Shown here piece after piece: positions 42,361-50,937 of a stretch of 64,000 bases of DNA. Below the pieces are notes generated by a model, which saw nothing but the letters and a program-made list of their open reading frames with translations, was not told where the DNA came from and did no database searches. Source of the stretch: Mycolicibacterium frederiksbergense (GTDB lineage: Bacteria; Actinomycetota; Actinomycetes; Mycobacteriales; Mycobacteriaceae); NCBI RefSeq assembly GCF_012223425.1, contig NZ_CP038799.1:4510249-4574248 (forward strand). Direction: 5' to 3'. Position 1 is the stretch's first letter, and each line of letters begins with the position of its first letter. Both the position numbers and the translations under genes were made by a program.

Positions 42361-43369
42361 TGACGGCCTCCACAGCGGTCTGTTCGGCGAGATCGGCCAC
42401 CTCGGCGGCGGTCGGCATCGCGGTCGAGCATTCGAGGCGGGACGCGACGATGGCTCCCGCGGCATTGGCATAGCGCAGCGTCTTCTCCAGTGGCCACCCG
42501 CGAAGCAGACCGTGGATGAGGCTGCCGCCGAAGGCGTCTCCGGCGCCGAGGCCGTTGATGACGTCGACCTCGTTCGGCGCGACGGTCACGGAGCTGTGCT
42601 TGGTCTTTCCCAGCACGCCGCGCGGGCCCTGCTTGACGATGGCGAGTTCGACGCCGAGGTCGAGCAACGCGTCGGCGGCCTTGTGCGGGCTGGTCTCGCC
42701 GACGGCGATCTCGCACTCCTCGCGGTTGCCGACGGCGACGGTGACGTGACCCAGCGCGCGCTGCACCTGCTCGGAGGCCGCAGCCGGCGTCTCCCAGAAC
42801 ATCGGGCGATAGTCGAGGTCCAGCACCGTCAGTGCCTTCCGTGCCGTGTCATTCCCCGTCGCTGCGCTCGCCACGCGCGCCGCCCAGGCGGCGAAATGAG
42901 CGCTGCGGCTCGGCTCTTCGGACAGGCCGGTGACCGTCGACCAGTACAGCCGGGCGTCGCGGACGGCGTCCACGTCGATCTCGGCGGCCTCGATCTGCAG
43001 ATCGGGCGCCGACGGCTTGCGGTAGAAGTACAGCGGGAAGTCGTCGGGCGGAAAGATCTCGCAGAAGGTGACCGGGGTGGGGTACTCGCCGTGGGTGCGC
43101 ACGTACCGGTTGTCCACTCCGAGTCGAGCGAGCTCGTTGCTGACGAATCGACCGAAGGGATCGTCGCCGGTGCCGGAGATCAGCGCCGTCCGGTTACCCA
43201 GGCGGGCGGCCGCAACCGCCACATTTGCTGCACTTCCGCCGAGGAACTTGCCGAACGATTCGACGTTCTCGAGTCCGACGCCGGTCTGCAGGGGGTAGAC
43301 GTCCACGCCGCTGCGCCCGATGGCGATGACGTCGAACGGTTCCGCGCTGGACGGCCTTTCAAAAGACAC
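42353..43369 (-). CDS. iolC: 5-dehydro-2-deoxygluconokinase
   Basis: 338 residues, PfkB family. N-terminal FDVIAIGRSGVDVYP, GGSAANVAVAAARLG, and C-terminal catalytic NGLGAGDAFGGSLIHG. Phosphorylates 2-deoxy-5-keto-gluconate. First gene of the six-gene iol operon. Its promoter region, shared with the divergent GntR gene, carries an IolR-type box at 43443-43456. Confidence 0.93.
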   Translation of the reverse strand: MSFERPSSAEPFDVIAIGRSGVDVYPLQTGVGLENVESFGKFLGGSAANVAVAAARLGNRTALISGTGDDPFGRFVSNELARLGVDNRYVRTHGEYPTPVTFCEIFPPDDFPLYFYRKPSAPDLQIEAAEIDVDAVRDARLYWSTVTGLSEEPSRSAHFAAWAARVASAATGNDTARKALTVLDLDYRPMFWETPAAASEQVQRALGHVTVAVGNREECEIAVGETSPHKAADALLDLGVELAIVKQGPRGVLGKTKHSSVTVAPNEVDVINGLGAGDAFGGSLIHGLLRGWPLEKTLRYANAAGAIVASRLECSTAMPTAAEVADLAEQTAVEAVNV

Positions 43370-43442
43370 TGTGGCTCCCGAAGATGGTGGGCGGGCTCTT
43401 CACGTAAAGACTGTGCCTCGCGTCACTCACTCATGTCAATAG

Positions 43443-43456
43443 TTTGTCCTGACATT
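43443..43456. promoter_or_regulatory. IolR-type operator between iolC and the GntR gene
   Basis: TTTGTCCTGACATT contains TGTCCTGACA, which fits the IolR consensus KGWCHTRACA reported for Corynebacterium glutamicum. The reverse complement of all 14 bases occurs at 47188-47201 upstream of the ABC importer. Confidence 0.75.
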
Positions 43457-43524
43457 CGAACTTTCAGTCATGCTGCTATGGTTCAGCTAATCTGTCTGAT
43501 CATCGGCCGCAGATCGGAGTGGAC

Positions 43525-44256
43525 GTGCCTTTAGCTGTTGAGCTCGACAGGTCCAGCCCTGTTCCCCTCTATTATCAGCTCGCTCAAGCGATCGAAGCGT
43601 CGATCCGCAACGGCGATCTGGCCCCGGGCGACCGTTTCGAGAACGAGCTGGCGCTGGCGAGCAGGCTCGCGTTATCGCGCCCGACGACCAGGCGCGCCAT
43701 CCAGGAACTCGTCGACAAGGGCCTGCTGGTCCGTAAACGCGGCGTCGGCACCCAGGTCGTGCAGAATCCCGTGCACCGCCGGGTCGAGCTCACCAGCCTC
43801 TTCGACGACCTCGCGAAGTCCGGCCAGGAGCCGACGACGCAGCTGCTCGAATACCACTGCGGTACCGCCGATGAGGAGATCGCCGCCGAACTCAACCTCG
43901 GCAAGGACCATGAGATCGTCACAATCCAGCGTCTTCGCTGCGCCAACGGCGAGCCGCTCGCGGTCATGACGAACCATCTGCCCGTCGAGATCGCACCGGA
44001 TGCCGAGGAGCTCGAGGCCAGCGGCCTGTATCAGGCCCTGCGCGGGCGTGGAGTGCACATCCGGCTGGCCCGGCAACGGATCGGCGCCAAGCCTGCCACC
44101 CGCAACGAGGCGCGGCTTCTCGACGAGAAGGCCGGTGCGCCGCTGCTGACCATGAGCCGGACGGCGTTCGACGACTCCGGTCGTGCGGTCGAGTTCGGTA
44201 GCCACTGCTATCGCGCGTCGCGCTACTACTTCGAGACCACGCTCGTCGACCGTTAG
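43525..44256 (+). CDS. iolR: GntR-family regulator (IolR-like)
   Basis: 243 residues. N-terminal winged HTH (YYQLAQAIEASIRNGDLAPG...LSRPTTRRAIQELVDKGLL) and a C-terminal UTRA effector domain. It diverges from iolC, matching the C. glutamicum IolR arrangement. GTG 43525 has GGAG five bases upstream; GTG 43519 is also in frame but overlaps that site. Probably represses the operon and the importer until an inositol intermediate binds. The symbol is given by context. Confidence 0.83.
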   Translation: MPLAVELDRSSPVPLYYQLAQAIEASIRNGDLAPGDRFENELALASRLALSRPTTRRAIQELVDKGLLVRKRGVGTQVVQNPVHRRVELTSLFDDLAKSGQEPTTQLLEYHCGTADEEIAAELNLGKDHEIVTIQRLRCANGEPLAVMTNHLPVEIAPDAEELEASGLYQALRGRGVHIRLARQRIGAKPATRNEARLLDEKAGAPLLTMSRTAFDDSGRAVEFGSHCYRASRYYFETTLVDR

Positions 44257-44262
44257 CTTCCT

Positions 44263-44330
44263 GCGATTTCGGCGTGATCGGACGCGGTCAACGCAACCGA
44301 TCACGCCGCAACCGATCACGCCGAAATCGC
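44263..44330. terminator. Bidirectional terminator with a third partial arm
   Basis: Arms 44263-44281 and 44312-44330 are perfect 19-base complements (GCGATTTCGGCGTGATCGG). A further copy of CCGATCACGCCG at 44297-44308 can pair with the left arm instead. It fills the whole gap between the GntR stop and the convergent hydroxypyruvate-isomerase-like stop. Confidence 0.85.
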
Positions 44331-45095
44331 TCAGGAGAAGGCCGCGCGGAACGCCTGCAGGGCCGCCGTGCTGTCGCTTTCGGCGTACGCCTCCATCCCG
44401 ACGGTGCCGGCATAGCCGATATCGCGCAGTGCCTGTGCGACAGCGGGATAGTGGATCTCACCGGTACCGGGCTCGCAACGGCCGGGTACGTCGGCGACCT
44501 GGATCTCGCCGATCGCATCACCGCAGCGGCGCACGAGTTCGACGAGATTCCCTTCGCCGATCTGCGCGTGGTACAGGTCGAGCATCATCTTCACGTTCGG
44601 GTGCCCGACCCCCTCGATGAGCGCGAGCGTGTCCTTCGCGCGGGCCAGCGGCACACCCGGATGGTCGACGATGGTGTTGAGGTTCTCGACACAGAATGTC
44701 ACCCCGGCGGCGGCCCCGAGTTCGCCGATGCGCTCCAGAGCACGTAGCGCCGTCGACCACATCTGACCGGTTGCGCGCTGGCGTGGGCGGGCGGCCTGGC
44801 CGTCGACGAGTTCCGCGGTGTGCAGATTGAGCCGCGGAACACCCAGCACCGCAGCGGCTTTGATGCTCAGCTCGGCAGTCCGGACCACCTCGTCGGCGCT
44901 CTCCGGGTCGATGAGGTCGCCGTGCAGGTAGCCGGTCATCGACGAGAACCGCGCGCCGGTCGCGGCCAGCGCGTCGAGGTCCTTGTCGTGCCAGCTCCAG
45001 ATCTCCACGTCGAAGCCGAGCTCATCGATCCGCTTCACCCGGTCGAGCAGGGGCAACTCGGTGAAGACCATCTCCGAACAGACCGCCAGTCTCAT
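44331..45095 (-). CDS. Hydroxypyruvate isomerase-like TIM-barrel protein
   Basis: 254 residues, the usual length of Hyi. Segments ENLNT, DLYHAQIGEG, QVADVPGRCEPGTGEI and MEAYAESD follow the Hyi metal-site pattern. Overlaps the upstream dehydrogenase gene by 4 bases (ATGA). It may isomerise an inosose- or keto-acid-type intermediate. Likely transcribed with 46063-45092 from the LacI-controlled promoter. Confidence 0.8.
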   Translation of the reverse strand: MRLAVCSEMVFTELPLLDRVKRIDELGFDVEIWSWHDKDLDALAATGARFSSMTGYLHGDLIDPESADEVVRTAELSIKAAAVLGVPRLNLHTAELVDGQAARPRQRATGQMWSTALRALERIGELGAAAGVTFCVENLNTIVDHPGVPLARAKDTLALIEGVGHPNVKMMLDLYHAQIGEGNLVELVRRCGDAIGEIQVADVPGRCEPGTGEIHYPAVAQALRDIGYAGTVGMEAYAESDSTAALQAFRAAFS

Positions 45096-46063
45096 GCCGG
45101 CACTCCGCTCAGCATCACAGGCGCCTTGGTCTCGATGGATTCACGGGCCGCCAATGCTATTTCGAGGGCAACGCGGGCGTCGGCCCCCGTCACGGACGGC
45201 TCGGAGCCTGCCAGCACGCTATCGGCGAAATGGGCGAACTGCGCGGTATAGGCGTCGGCGAACAATTCGGTGTTGATCCGGCCGGCGTGCTCGGGTGCCA
45301 GTCCGGCCTGCAGTACGCCGCCTGAGCCGAAGACCTCGCCGCGGATGTCGTAACCGTACACGGCCTGGAAGCTGGCTTCCGCGATCGCGAACGCGCCATT
45401 GTCGAACCGGATCTGCACCACGGAGGTGTCCCGGAAGCCCCGGTCGGCGAACTGCGGATGGACCAGCGCATCGGCCTGCGCGTATACCTCGGTGACCCGC
45501 GCGCCGGGATTGAGCCAGCACAGGGTGTCGAAATCGTGGATGAGCGTCTCGTTGAAGATCGTCCACGGTTTGACGCGGGCGGCGACCTCGGCGGAGATGC
45601 CGGGATCGCGGGTCAGGGAACGCAACAGCTGCGGGGTACCGATGTCGCCGGCATCGACACGCGCCCGCATGGCGGCGAAATCGGCGGCGAAGCGCCGGTT
45701 GAAACCGACCTGCAGTGCCACGCCGGCGGCGTGTGCCGCGGCGATGGCCCGGTCGGCGTCATCGAGTGTCAGCGCCATCGGCTTCTCGCAGAACACGTGC
45801 TTGCCCGCCTGTGCCGCCGCGACCACCAGGTCGGCATGGCTGGTGGCGGGGGAGCAGATGGCGACGGCCTGCACATCGGGATCGGCGATGAGCTCCAAGG
45901 GGTCCTGGTAGGCGCGTGCTCCCGAGAACCTTTCCGCTGCGCCGGGTACCGGATCGGCGACGGCGGCGAGTCGGGTGTTGGGCAGGCGCGCGGCAAGGGT
46001 CTCGGCATGGAAGCTGCCGATCCAGCCGGCGCCGATGAGGCCGAAGGACAACGGGGACGACAT
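45092..46063 (-). CDS. Gfo/Idh/MocA dehydrogenase, probable second inositol dehydrogenase
   Basis: 323 residues. GLIGAGWIGSFHAETL at the N-terminus, CEKPMALT, NETLIHDFDTLCWL catalytic segment. Resembles IolG-type dehydrogenases. It diverges from the LacI gene; the operators at 46080 and 46134 lie in its promoter region. The ATG at 46063 gives family length; a longer upstream frame crosses the operators and is spurious. Confidence 0.83.
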   Translation of the reverse strand: MSSPLSFGLIGAGWIGSFHAETLAARLPNTRLAAVADPVPGAAERFSGARAYQDPLELIADPDVQAVAICSPATSHADLVVAAAQAGKHVFCEKPMALTLDDADRAIAAAHAAGVALQVGFNRRFAADFAAMRARVDAGDIGTPQLLRSLTRDPGISAEVAARVKPWTIFNETLIHDFDTLCWLNPGARVTEVYAQADALVHPQFADRGFRDTSVVQIRFDNGAFAIAEASFQAVYGYDIRGEVFGSGGVLQAGLAPEHAGRINTELFADAYTAQFAHFADSVLAGSEPSVTGADARVALEIALAARESIETKAPVMLSGVPA

Positions 46064-46079
46064 GGTGGACTCCGATCGA

Positions 46080-46093
46080 CTAGAACGTTCTAG
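46080..46093. promoter_or_regulatory. LacI-type operator 1
   Basis: CTAGAACGTTCTAG, a perfect 14-base palindrome with the central CG typical of LacI operators, 17 bases from the dehydrogenase start. Confidence 0.85.
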
Positions 46094-46133
46094 GGACGGT
46101 AAGCGGATCGGGCGTGTTTCGTCAACAATCTGC

Positions 46134-46147
46134 CTAGAACGTTCTAG
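46134..46147. promoter_or_regulatory. LacI-type operator 2
   Basis: Identical 14-base palindrome CTAGAACGTTCTAG, 9 bases before the LacI GTG. Centre-to-centre distance to operator 1 is 54 bases, about five helical turns, suited to looping. Confidence 0.85.
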
Positions 46148-46156
46148 AATCCCACC

Positions 46157-47176
46157 GTGCAACGACGCCCGACGCTGGAGGACGTGGCCACGCGCGCCGG
46201 TGTGTCGCGCGCGCTGGTTTCGATCGTCATGCGTGATGCGCCGGGTGCCAGCGAGCAGACGCGTGACCGGGTGCGCCGCGCCGCCGACGAACTCGGGTAT
46301 CGGCCCGATCACCGGGCGCGCAGGCTGCGCCAGCTGCGCACCAAGCTCATCGGCGTCACCTTCACCGCCGGCCAGGAGTTTCATGCCGATCTCGTCGACG
46401 GTGTCTACGTCGCGGCCGAAGAGCTCGGCTATGACGTGGTGCTCAGTGCCATCACCCCGCACCGCGACGAGGCTCGCGCGCTACGCACGCTGATCGATGA
46501 GCAGTGCGAGGGTCTGGTGCTGATCGGCCCGCAGGCGCCGGCGCGGCGCCTCGCCGAGCTGGCCACGCGGGTACCGGTGGTGGTGCTGGCCCGCCGGATC
46601 CGCGGTGTCGACGCCGTACGCAGCGACGATGTCGTCGGCGCCCTCCTCGGCGCCGAGCACCTGATCGAGCTCGGCCATCACCGGATCGTCTATCTCGACG
46701 GTGGCCGGGCGCCCGGCGCGGCCGAGCGGCTGCGGGGCTGCCGGCGGGCCGCCGATGCCGCGGGAGTGGCGTTGGAGGTGCGTTCCGGTGGGCTCACCGA
46801 ACGTGAGGGCGCCGCCGCGGCCACCGCCATGCTGGCCGAATCCGAGCTGCCCACGGCGGTATTCGCGTTCAACGACCGCTGTGCCCTCGGCGTGATAGAT
46901 GTCCTGATTCGAGCGGGAGTGCCGGTGCCGCAACAGGTATCGGTGCTCGGCTTCGATGACAGCCCGCTTGCCGGGCTTGCTCACGTGGACCTGACCACGG
47001 TGCGCCAGGACGCGCTGGGCTTGGCGGCGTCGGCGGTGCAGCGTTTGGCCGGCCGCCTCGATGATCCGGACGGGCCTTGCGGGACGGTGGACGTGGTACG
47101 CGAGCCGGCGCTGGTCGTGCGGGGCTCGACGGGTGCCCCGCGGGTATCGGCCTGCGGAAACGGGTCGAGCAAATGA
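46157..47176 (+). CDS. LacI-family transcriptional regulator
   Basis: 339 residues. HTH PTLEDVATRAGVSRALVSIVMRD, hinge LRQLRTKLIG, then a sugar-binding domain. GTG 46157. It has twin perfect operators in its divergent promoter. Likely represses the dehydrogenase/isomerase pair and itself, and perhaps the importer downstream. Confidence 0.88.
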   Translation: MQRRPTLEDVATRAGVSRALVSIVMRDAPGASEQTRDRVRRAADELGYRPDHRARRLRQLRTKLIGVTFTAGQEFHADLVDGVYVAAEELGYDVVLSAITPHRDEARALRTLIDEQCEGLVLIGPQAPARRLAELATRVPVVVLARRIRGVDAVRSDDVVGALLGAEHLIELGHHRIVYLDGGRAPGAAERLRGCRRAADAAGVALEVRSGGLTEREGAAAATAMLAESELPTAVFAFNDRCALGVIDVLIRAGVPVPQQVSVLGFDDSPLAGLAHVDLTTVRQDALGLAASAVQRLAGRLDDPDGPCGTVDVVREPALVVRGSTGAPRVSACGNGSSK

Positions 47177-47187
47177 CTTGCAGTCCT

Positions 47188-47201
47188 AATGTCAGGACAA
47201 A
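47188..47201. promoter_or_regulatory. IolR-type operator upstream of the ABC importer
   Basis: AATGTCAGGACAAA is the exact reverse complement of 43443-43456. It is 114 bases before the binding-protein ATG and 12 bases after the LacI stop. Confidence 0.75.
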
Positions 47202-47314
47202 GTGTTGACTTTCCGGTGTGAGCCGTATTACATCAATCCTGCAGGCGTAGCGTCCGGCACTCGGTCCGCCGGGCCGATATGGGCGACACGGCGATCTTGA
47301 AACGAGGAGAGACA

Positions 47315-48301
47315 ATGGCGTTGAAGCGGCTCGCGGTACTGGCCGGAGCGGGCGTAATGGCGTTGAGCATGGTGGCGTGCTCGTCCAGCGGCGGCAAGCA
47401 GGACGGCGCCGGCGAGGGTAGCGGCGGCGGCACCGTCGACACCCCGCGCATGACGATCGCGATGATCACCCACGAGGTGCCCGGTGACTCCTTCTGGGAC
47501 CTCGTCCGCAAGGGCGCCGAGGCGGCAGCCAAGAAGGACAACATCGAGCTGCGCTACTCCAATGATCCCGAGGCGCCGAACCAGGCCAACCTGGTCCAGG
47601 CCGCGATCGACAGTGGAGTCGACGGCATTGCGGTGACTCTGGCCAAGCCCGATGCCATGCAAGCAGCGGTGAACGCCGCTGCGGACAAGGGGATTCCGGT
47701 CGTGGCCTTCAACGCGGGCATGGACTCGTGGAAGGCGATGGGCGTCAAGGAGTACTTCGGACAAGACGGGTTCATCGCCGGTCAGGGTGTCGGTGAGCGC
47801 CTCAGCGCCGAGGGCGCGACCAAAGCGCTGTGCGTCATTCAGGAGCAGGGTCACGTGGACCTGGAAGCCCGCTGTGCCGGTGTCAGGGACACCTTTCCGG
47901 CCACCGAGATCCTGAACGTCAACGGCAAGGACATGCCGTCGGTGGAGTCCACCATGACCGCCAAGCTCCAGCAGGATCCCAGCGTGGATTACGTCGTCAC
48001 CCTCGGTGCTCCGTTCGCGCTCACCGCCGTTCAGTCGGCCGCGAGAGCCGGCAGTGACACCAAGATCGGCACCTTCGACACCAACGCCGCACTGGTGGGT
48101 GCCATCGAGTCCGGTGATGTGCAGTGGGCCGTGGACCAGCAGCCCTACCTGCAGGGCTACCTCGCCATCGACTCACTGTGGCTGTATCTGAGTAACGGCA
48201 ACGTCCTCGGTGGTGGCGAGCCCACGCTGACCGGCCCCGCGTTCATCGACTCGTCCAACATCGAAGCGGTGGCCGAGTATGCGCAGCGCGGGACCCGGTG
48301 A
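47315..48301 (+). CDS. Sugar ABC transporter substrate-binding lipoprotein (probable inositol)
   Basis: 328 residues. Lipoprotein signal MALKRLAVLAGAGVMALSMVAC, lipidated Cys22, a Gly/Ser linker, then a periplasmic-binding type I (RbsB-like) domain beginning MTIAMITHEVPG and containing DPEAPNQANLVQAAIDSGVDG. ATG 47315 after GAGGAGAGA. First gene of a three-gene importer. Inositol is inferred from the IolR box and the flanking iol genes. Confidence 0.87.
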   Translation: MALKRLAVLAGAGVMALSMVACSSSGGKQDGAGEGSGGGTVDTPRMTIAMITHEVPGDSFWDLVRKGAEAAAKKDNIELRYSNDPEAPNQANLVQAAIDSGVDGIAVTLAKPDAMQAAVNAAADKGIPVVAFNAGMDSWKAMGVKEYFGQDGFIAGQGVGERLSAEGATKALCVIQEQGHVDLEARCAGVRDTFPATEILNVNGKDMPSVESTMTAKLQQDPSVDYVVTLGAPFALTAVQSAARAGSDTKIGTFDTNAALVGAIESGDVQWAVDQQPYLQGYLAIDSLWLYLSNGNVLGGGEPTLTGPAFIDSSNIEAVAEYAQRGTR

Positions 48302-48328
48302 TGACGGTGCGGAGAAGGAAGGAGCGTC

Positions 48329-49387
48329 ATGATGACTACCCAAACTGAGGTGGGCACCGCACCCAAGGTGGCCCGGGACGAACGTGTCAAGGAACGAAAT
48401 CGGTTGCAGCGATTGCTGATCCGGCCCGAGGTGGGTGCGGCGATCGGCGCAATCGGGATCTTCGTGCTCTTCCTGGTCGTGGCCGAACCGTTCCGTGAGG
48501 CGGCCTCGTTGGCCACCGTGCTGTACGCCAGTTCCACCATCGGCATCATGGCCTGCGGGGTCGCGGTGCTGATGATCGGTGGAGAATTCGACCTATCGAC
48601 CGGCGTCGCGGTGACTTTCAGCTCGCTGGCTGCGTCGATGCTGGCCTATAACCTGCACCTGAACCTGTGGGTGGGGGCGGCACTCGCGCTGGTCCTCGCG
48701 CTGGCGGTCGGCTTCTTCAACGGTTTCCTGGTGATGAAGACCAAGATCCCCAGCTTCCTGATCACACTGAGCACCTTCTTCATGCTCGCGGGCATCAACC
48801 TCGCCGTCACCAAGCTGGTGGCCGGCCAGGTGGCGACTCAGAGTGTCAGCGATATGGACGGCTGGGATTCCGCGCGCGCGGTGTTCGCCTCTTCCTTCAC
48901 CGTTTTCGGGGTCAGCATCCGCATCACCGTGGTGTGGTGGTTGATCTTCACCGCGGTGGCAACCTGGGTGCTGTTCAAGACCAAGATCGGAAACTGGATC
49001 TTCGCGGTCGGTGGCGACAAGGACAGTGCTCGTGCAGTGGGTGTTCCGGTGACAGCGGTCAAGATCGGGCTGTTCATGTTCGTCGGGTTCTGCGCTTGGT
49101 TCGTCGGCATGCACCTGCTGTTCTCGTTCAACACCGTGCAGTCCGGGCAGGGCATCGGCAACGAGTTCTTCTACATCATCGCGGCGGTCATCGGCGGCTG
49201 TCTGCTGACCGGTGGCTACGGCACCGCCATCGGTGCCGCCATCGGTGCGTTCATCTTCGGCATGACCAACCAGGGCATCGTCTATGCGGGCTGGGATCCG
49301 GACTGGTTCAAGTTCTTCCTGGGTGGCATGCTGTTGTTCGCGGTGATCGCCAACAACGCCTTCCGTAATTACGCAGCGAAGAGGTGA
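48329..49387 (+). CDS. Sugar ABC transporter permease, BPD type 2 (RbsC-like)
   Basis: 352 residues with about 9-10 membrane helices. Contains GGEFDLSTGVAVTFSSL and the EAA-like NTVQSGQGIGNEFFYIIAAVIGG segment of RbsC-type permeases. RBS GGAAGGAG. Second gene of the importer; forms a homodimeric channel. Confidence 0.87.
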   Translation: MMTTQTEVGTAPKVARDERVKERNRLQRLLIRPEVGAAIGAIGIFVLFLVVAEPFREAASLATVLYASSTIGIMACGVAVLMIGGEFDLSTGVAVTFSSLAASMLAYNLHLNLWVGAALALVLALAVGFFNGFLVMKTKIPSFLITLSTFFMLAGINLAVTKLVAGQVATQSVSDMDGWDSARAVFASSFTVFGVSIRITVVWWLIFTAVATWVLFKTKIGNWIFAVGGDKDSARAVGVPVTAVKIGLFMFVGFCAWFVGMHLLFSFNTVQSGQGIGNEFFYIIAAVIGGCLLTGGYGTAIGAAIGAFIFGMTNQGIVYAGWDPDWFKFFLGGMLLFAVIANNAFRNYAAKR

Positions 49388-49391
49388 CCCG

Positions 49392-50210
49392 ATGACCACA
49401 ACAGTCGAAAAGGCCAGCAGCGAAACGCCATCGGGCGCCAAGGTACCGCTGGTCGAACTGAAGAACGTCGGCAAGTCCTACGGCAACATCACCGCGTTGA
49501 AGGACATCTGCCTGCGAGTGCACGCCGGTGAAGTGACCGGCATTCTGGGCGACAACGGTGCGGGAAAGTCCACCCTGATCAAGATCATCTCGGGGCTGCA
49601 TCAGCAGACCGAGGGCGAGCTGCTCGTGGACGGAGAGCCGGCCTCCTTCGGTTCGCCGGCCGATGCGCTCGGCAAAGGGATCGCCACGGTGTACCAGAAC
49701 CTGGCCGTGGTCCCGCTGATGCCGGTGTGGCGCAACTTCTTCCTCGGTCAGGAACTACGGAAGAAGTCGTTCCCGTTCTCGCTGGACGCCAACGCGATGC
49801 GCGCGACGACCCTGACCGAGTTGTCCAAGATGGGCATCGAACTGCCCGACGTCGATGTGCCGATCGGCTCACTGTCGGGCGGCCAGAAGCAGTGTGTGGC
49901 GATCGCGCGCGCCGTGTATTTCGGGGCCCGAGTGCTGATTCTCGACGAGCCGACCGCTGCGTTGGGTGTCAAGCAATCCGGTGTGGTGCTCAAATACATC
50001 ACGGCGGCCAAAGAAGCCGGTTTCGGCGTGGTGTTCATCACCCACAACCCGCACCACGCGCACCTGGTAGGGGATCACTTCGTGCTGCTCAACCGCGGTC
50101 GGCAGAAGCTGGACTGCACCTATGACGAGATCTCGCTCGAGCACCTGACCCAGCAGATGGCGGGCGGCGATGAACTCGAGGCGCTCTCGCATGAGCTCGG
50201 ACGCAAATAA
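49392..50210 (+). CDS. Sugar ABC transporter ATP-binding protein
   Basis: 272 residues, one ABC domain. Walker A GDNGAGKST, signature SLSGGQKQ, Walker B VLILDEPTAALG. RbsA-type importers usually carry two fused ABC domains (about 500 residues); this is the single-domain form. Gap of 4 bases after the permease; followed by a terminator. Confidence 0.9.
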   Translation: MTTTVEKASSETPSGAKVPLVELKNVGKSYGNITALKDICLRVHAGEVTGILGDNGAGKSTLIKIISGLHQQTEGELLVDGEPASFGSPADALGKGIATVYQNLAVVPLMPVWRNFFLGQELRKKSFPFSLDANAMRATTLTELSKMGIELPDVDVPIGSLSGGQKQCVAIARAVYFGARVLILDEPTAALGVKQSGVVLKYITAAKEAGFGVVFITHNPHHAHLVGDHFVLLNRGRQKLDCTYDEISLEHLTQQMAGGDELEALSHELGRK

Positions 50211-50220
50211 CGCCTGACGA

Positions 50221-50264
50221 AATCGGCGCGGTCCTCCGGTTGACCTCGGAGGGCCGCGCCGATT
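50221..50264 (+). terminator. Hairpin terminator after the ABC importer
   Basis: 18-base arms AATCGGCGCGGTCCTCCG / CGGAGGGCCGCGCCGATT with one mismatch, 8-base loop. Confidence 0.8.
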
Positions 50265-50311
50265 GCGTGGGCACCGTGTATCGCAGGCAGAGTCCGGGTA
50301 TACGGGCCACC

Positions 50312-50785
50312 ATGACCACGTCAACACTGAAGACAGAAGATGCCGGGCCGCGCACCGTGAGCCGCAGCGTCCAGGTGGCCGCGCCGGTCGCGGCGCTGTT
50401 CGACCAGATCGCCGACCCGCACCGACACCATGATCTCGATGGTTCGGGAACCGTGCGAGATGCCGACGTGAAGGGGCCGCACCGGCTCACCGAGGGTGAC
50501 AAGTTCACCGTCGCCATGACGCAGTACGGCCTGCCCTACTCGATCACCTCTAAGGCCACCGCGGTACAGGAGAATCACCTGGTCGAGTGGGAGCACCCAC
50601 TGGGTCATCGGTGGCGCTGGGAGCTCACCGAGGTGAGTCCCGGCACCACGAAGGTCACCGAGACATTCGACTATTCAACGGCCAAGGTGCCCTTCGTGGT
50701 GGAACTGCTCGGGTTCCACAAGAAGAACGCCGAGGGCATCGAGTCCACACTGACGGGTCTGGCCAGTCGCTACGAAACGCACTGA
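50312..50785 (+). CDS. SRPBCC (START-like) family protein
   Basis: 157 residues. Starts TVSRSVQVAAPVAALFDQIADPHRHHDLDG and ends KVPFVVELLGFHKKNAEGIESTLTGLASR, the polyketide-cyclase-like hydrophobic pocket fold common in mycobacteria. ATG 50312. Ligand unknown. Stands alone between the importer and the DUF1326 gene. Confidence 0.75.
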   Translation: MTTSTLKTEDAGPRTVSRSVQVAAPVAALFDQIADPHRHHDLDGSGTVRDADVKGPHRLTEGDKFTVAMTQYGLPYSITSKATAVQENHLVEWEHPLGHRWRWELTEVSPGTTKVTETFDYSTAKVPFVVELLGFHKKNAEGIESTLTGLASRYETH

Positions 50786-50937
50786 GTAACCGGGACGTAC
50801 TCCCACGGCCGCGAGCCGATGAGACCTACATACCGCTCAACGACGGATTCAACTGGAGTCGACGGCTCCAGGTCGAGCGAAGGTGCGCGTGAGCGCCGCC
50901 GACGCCTACAGCTTCGCCATGCGGCGGGGTGCGCGGG

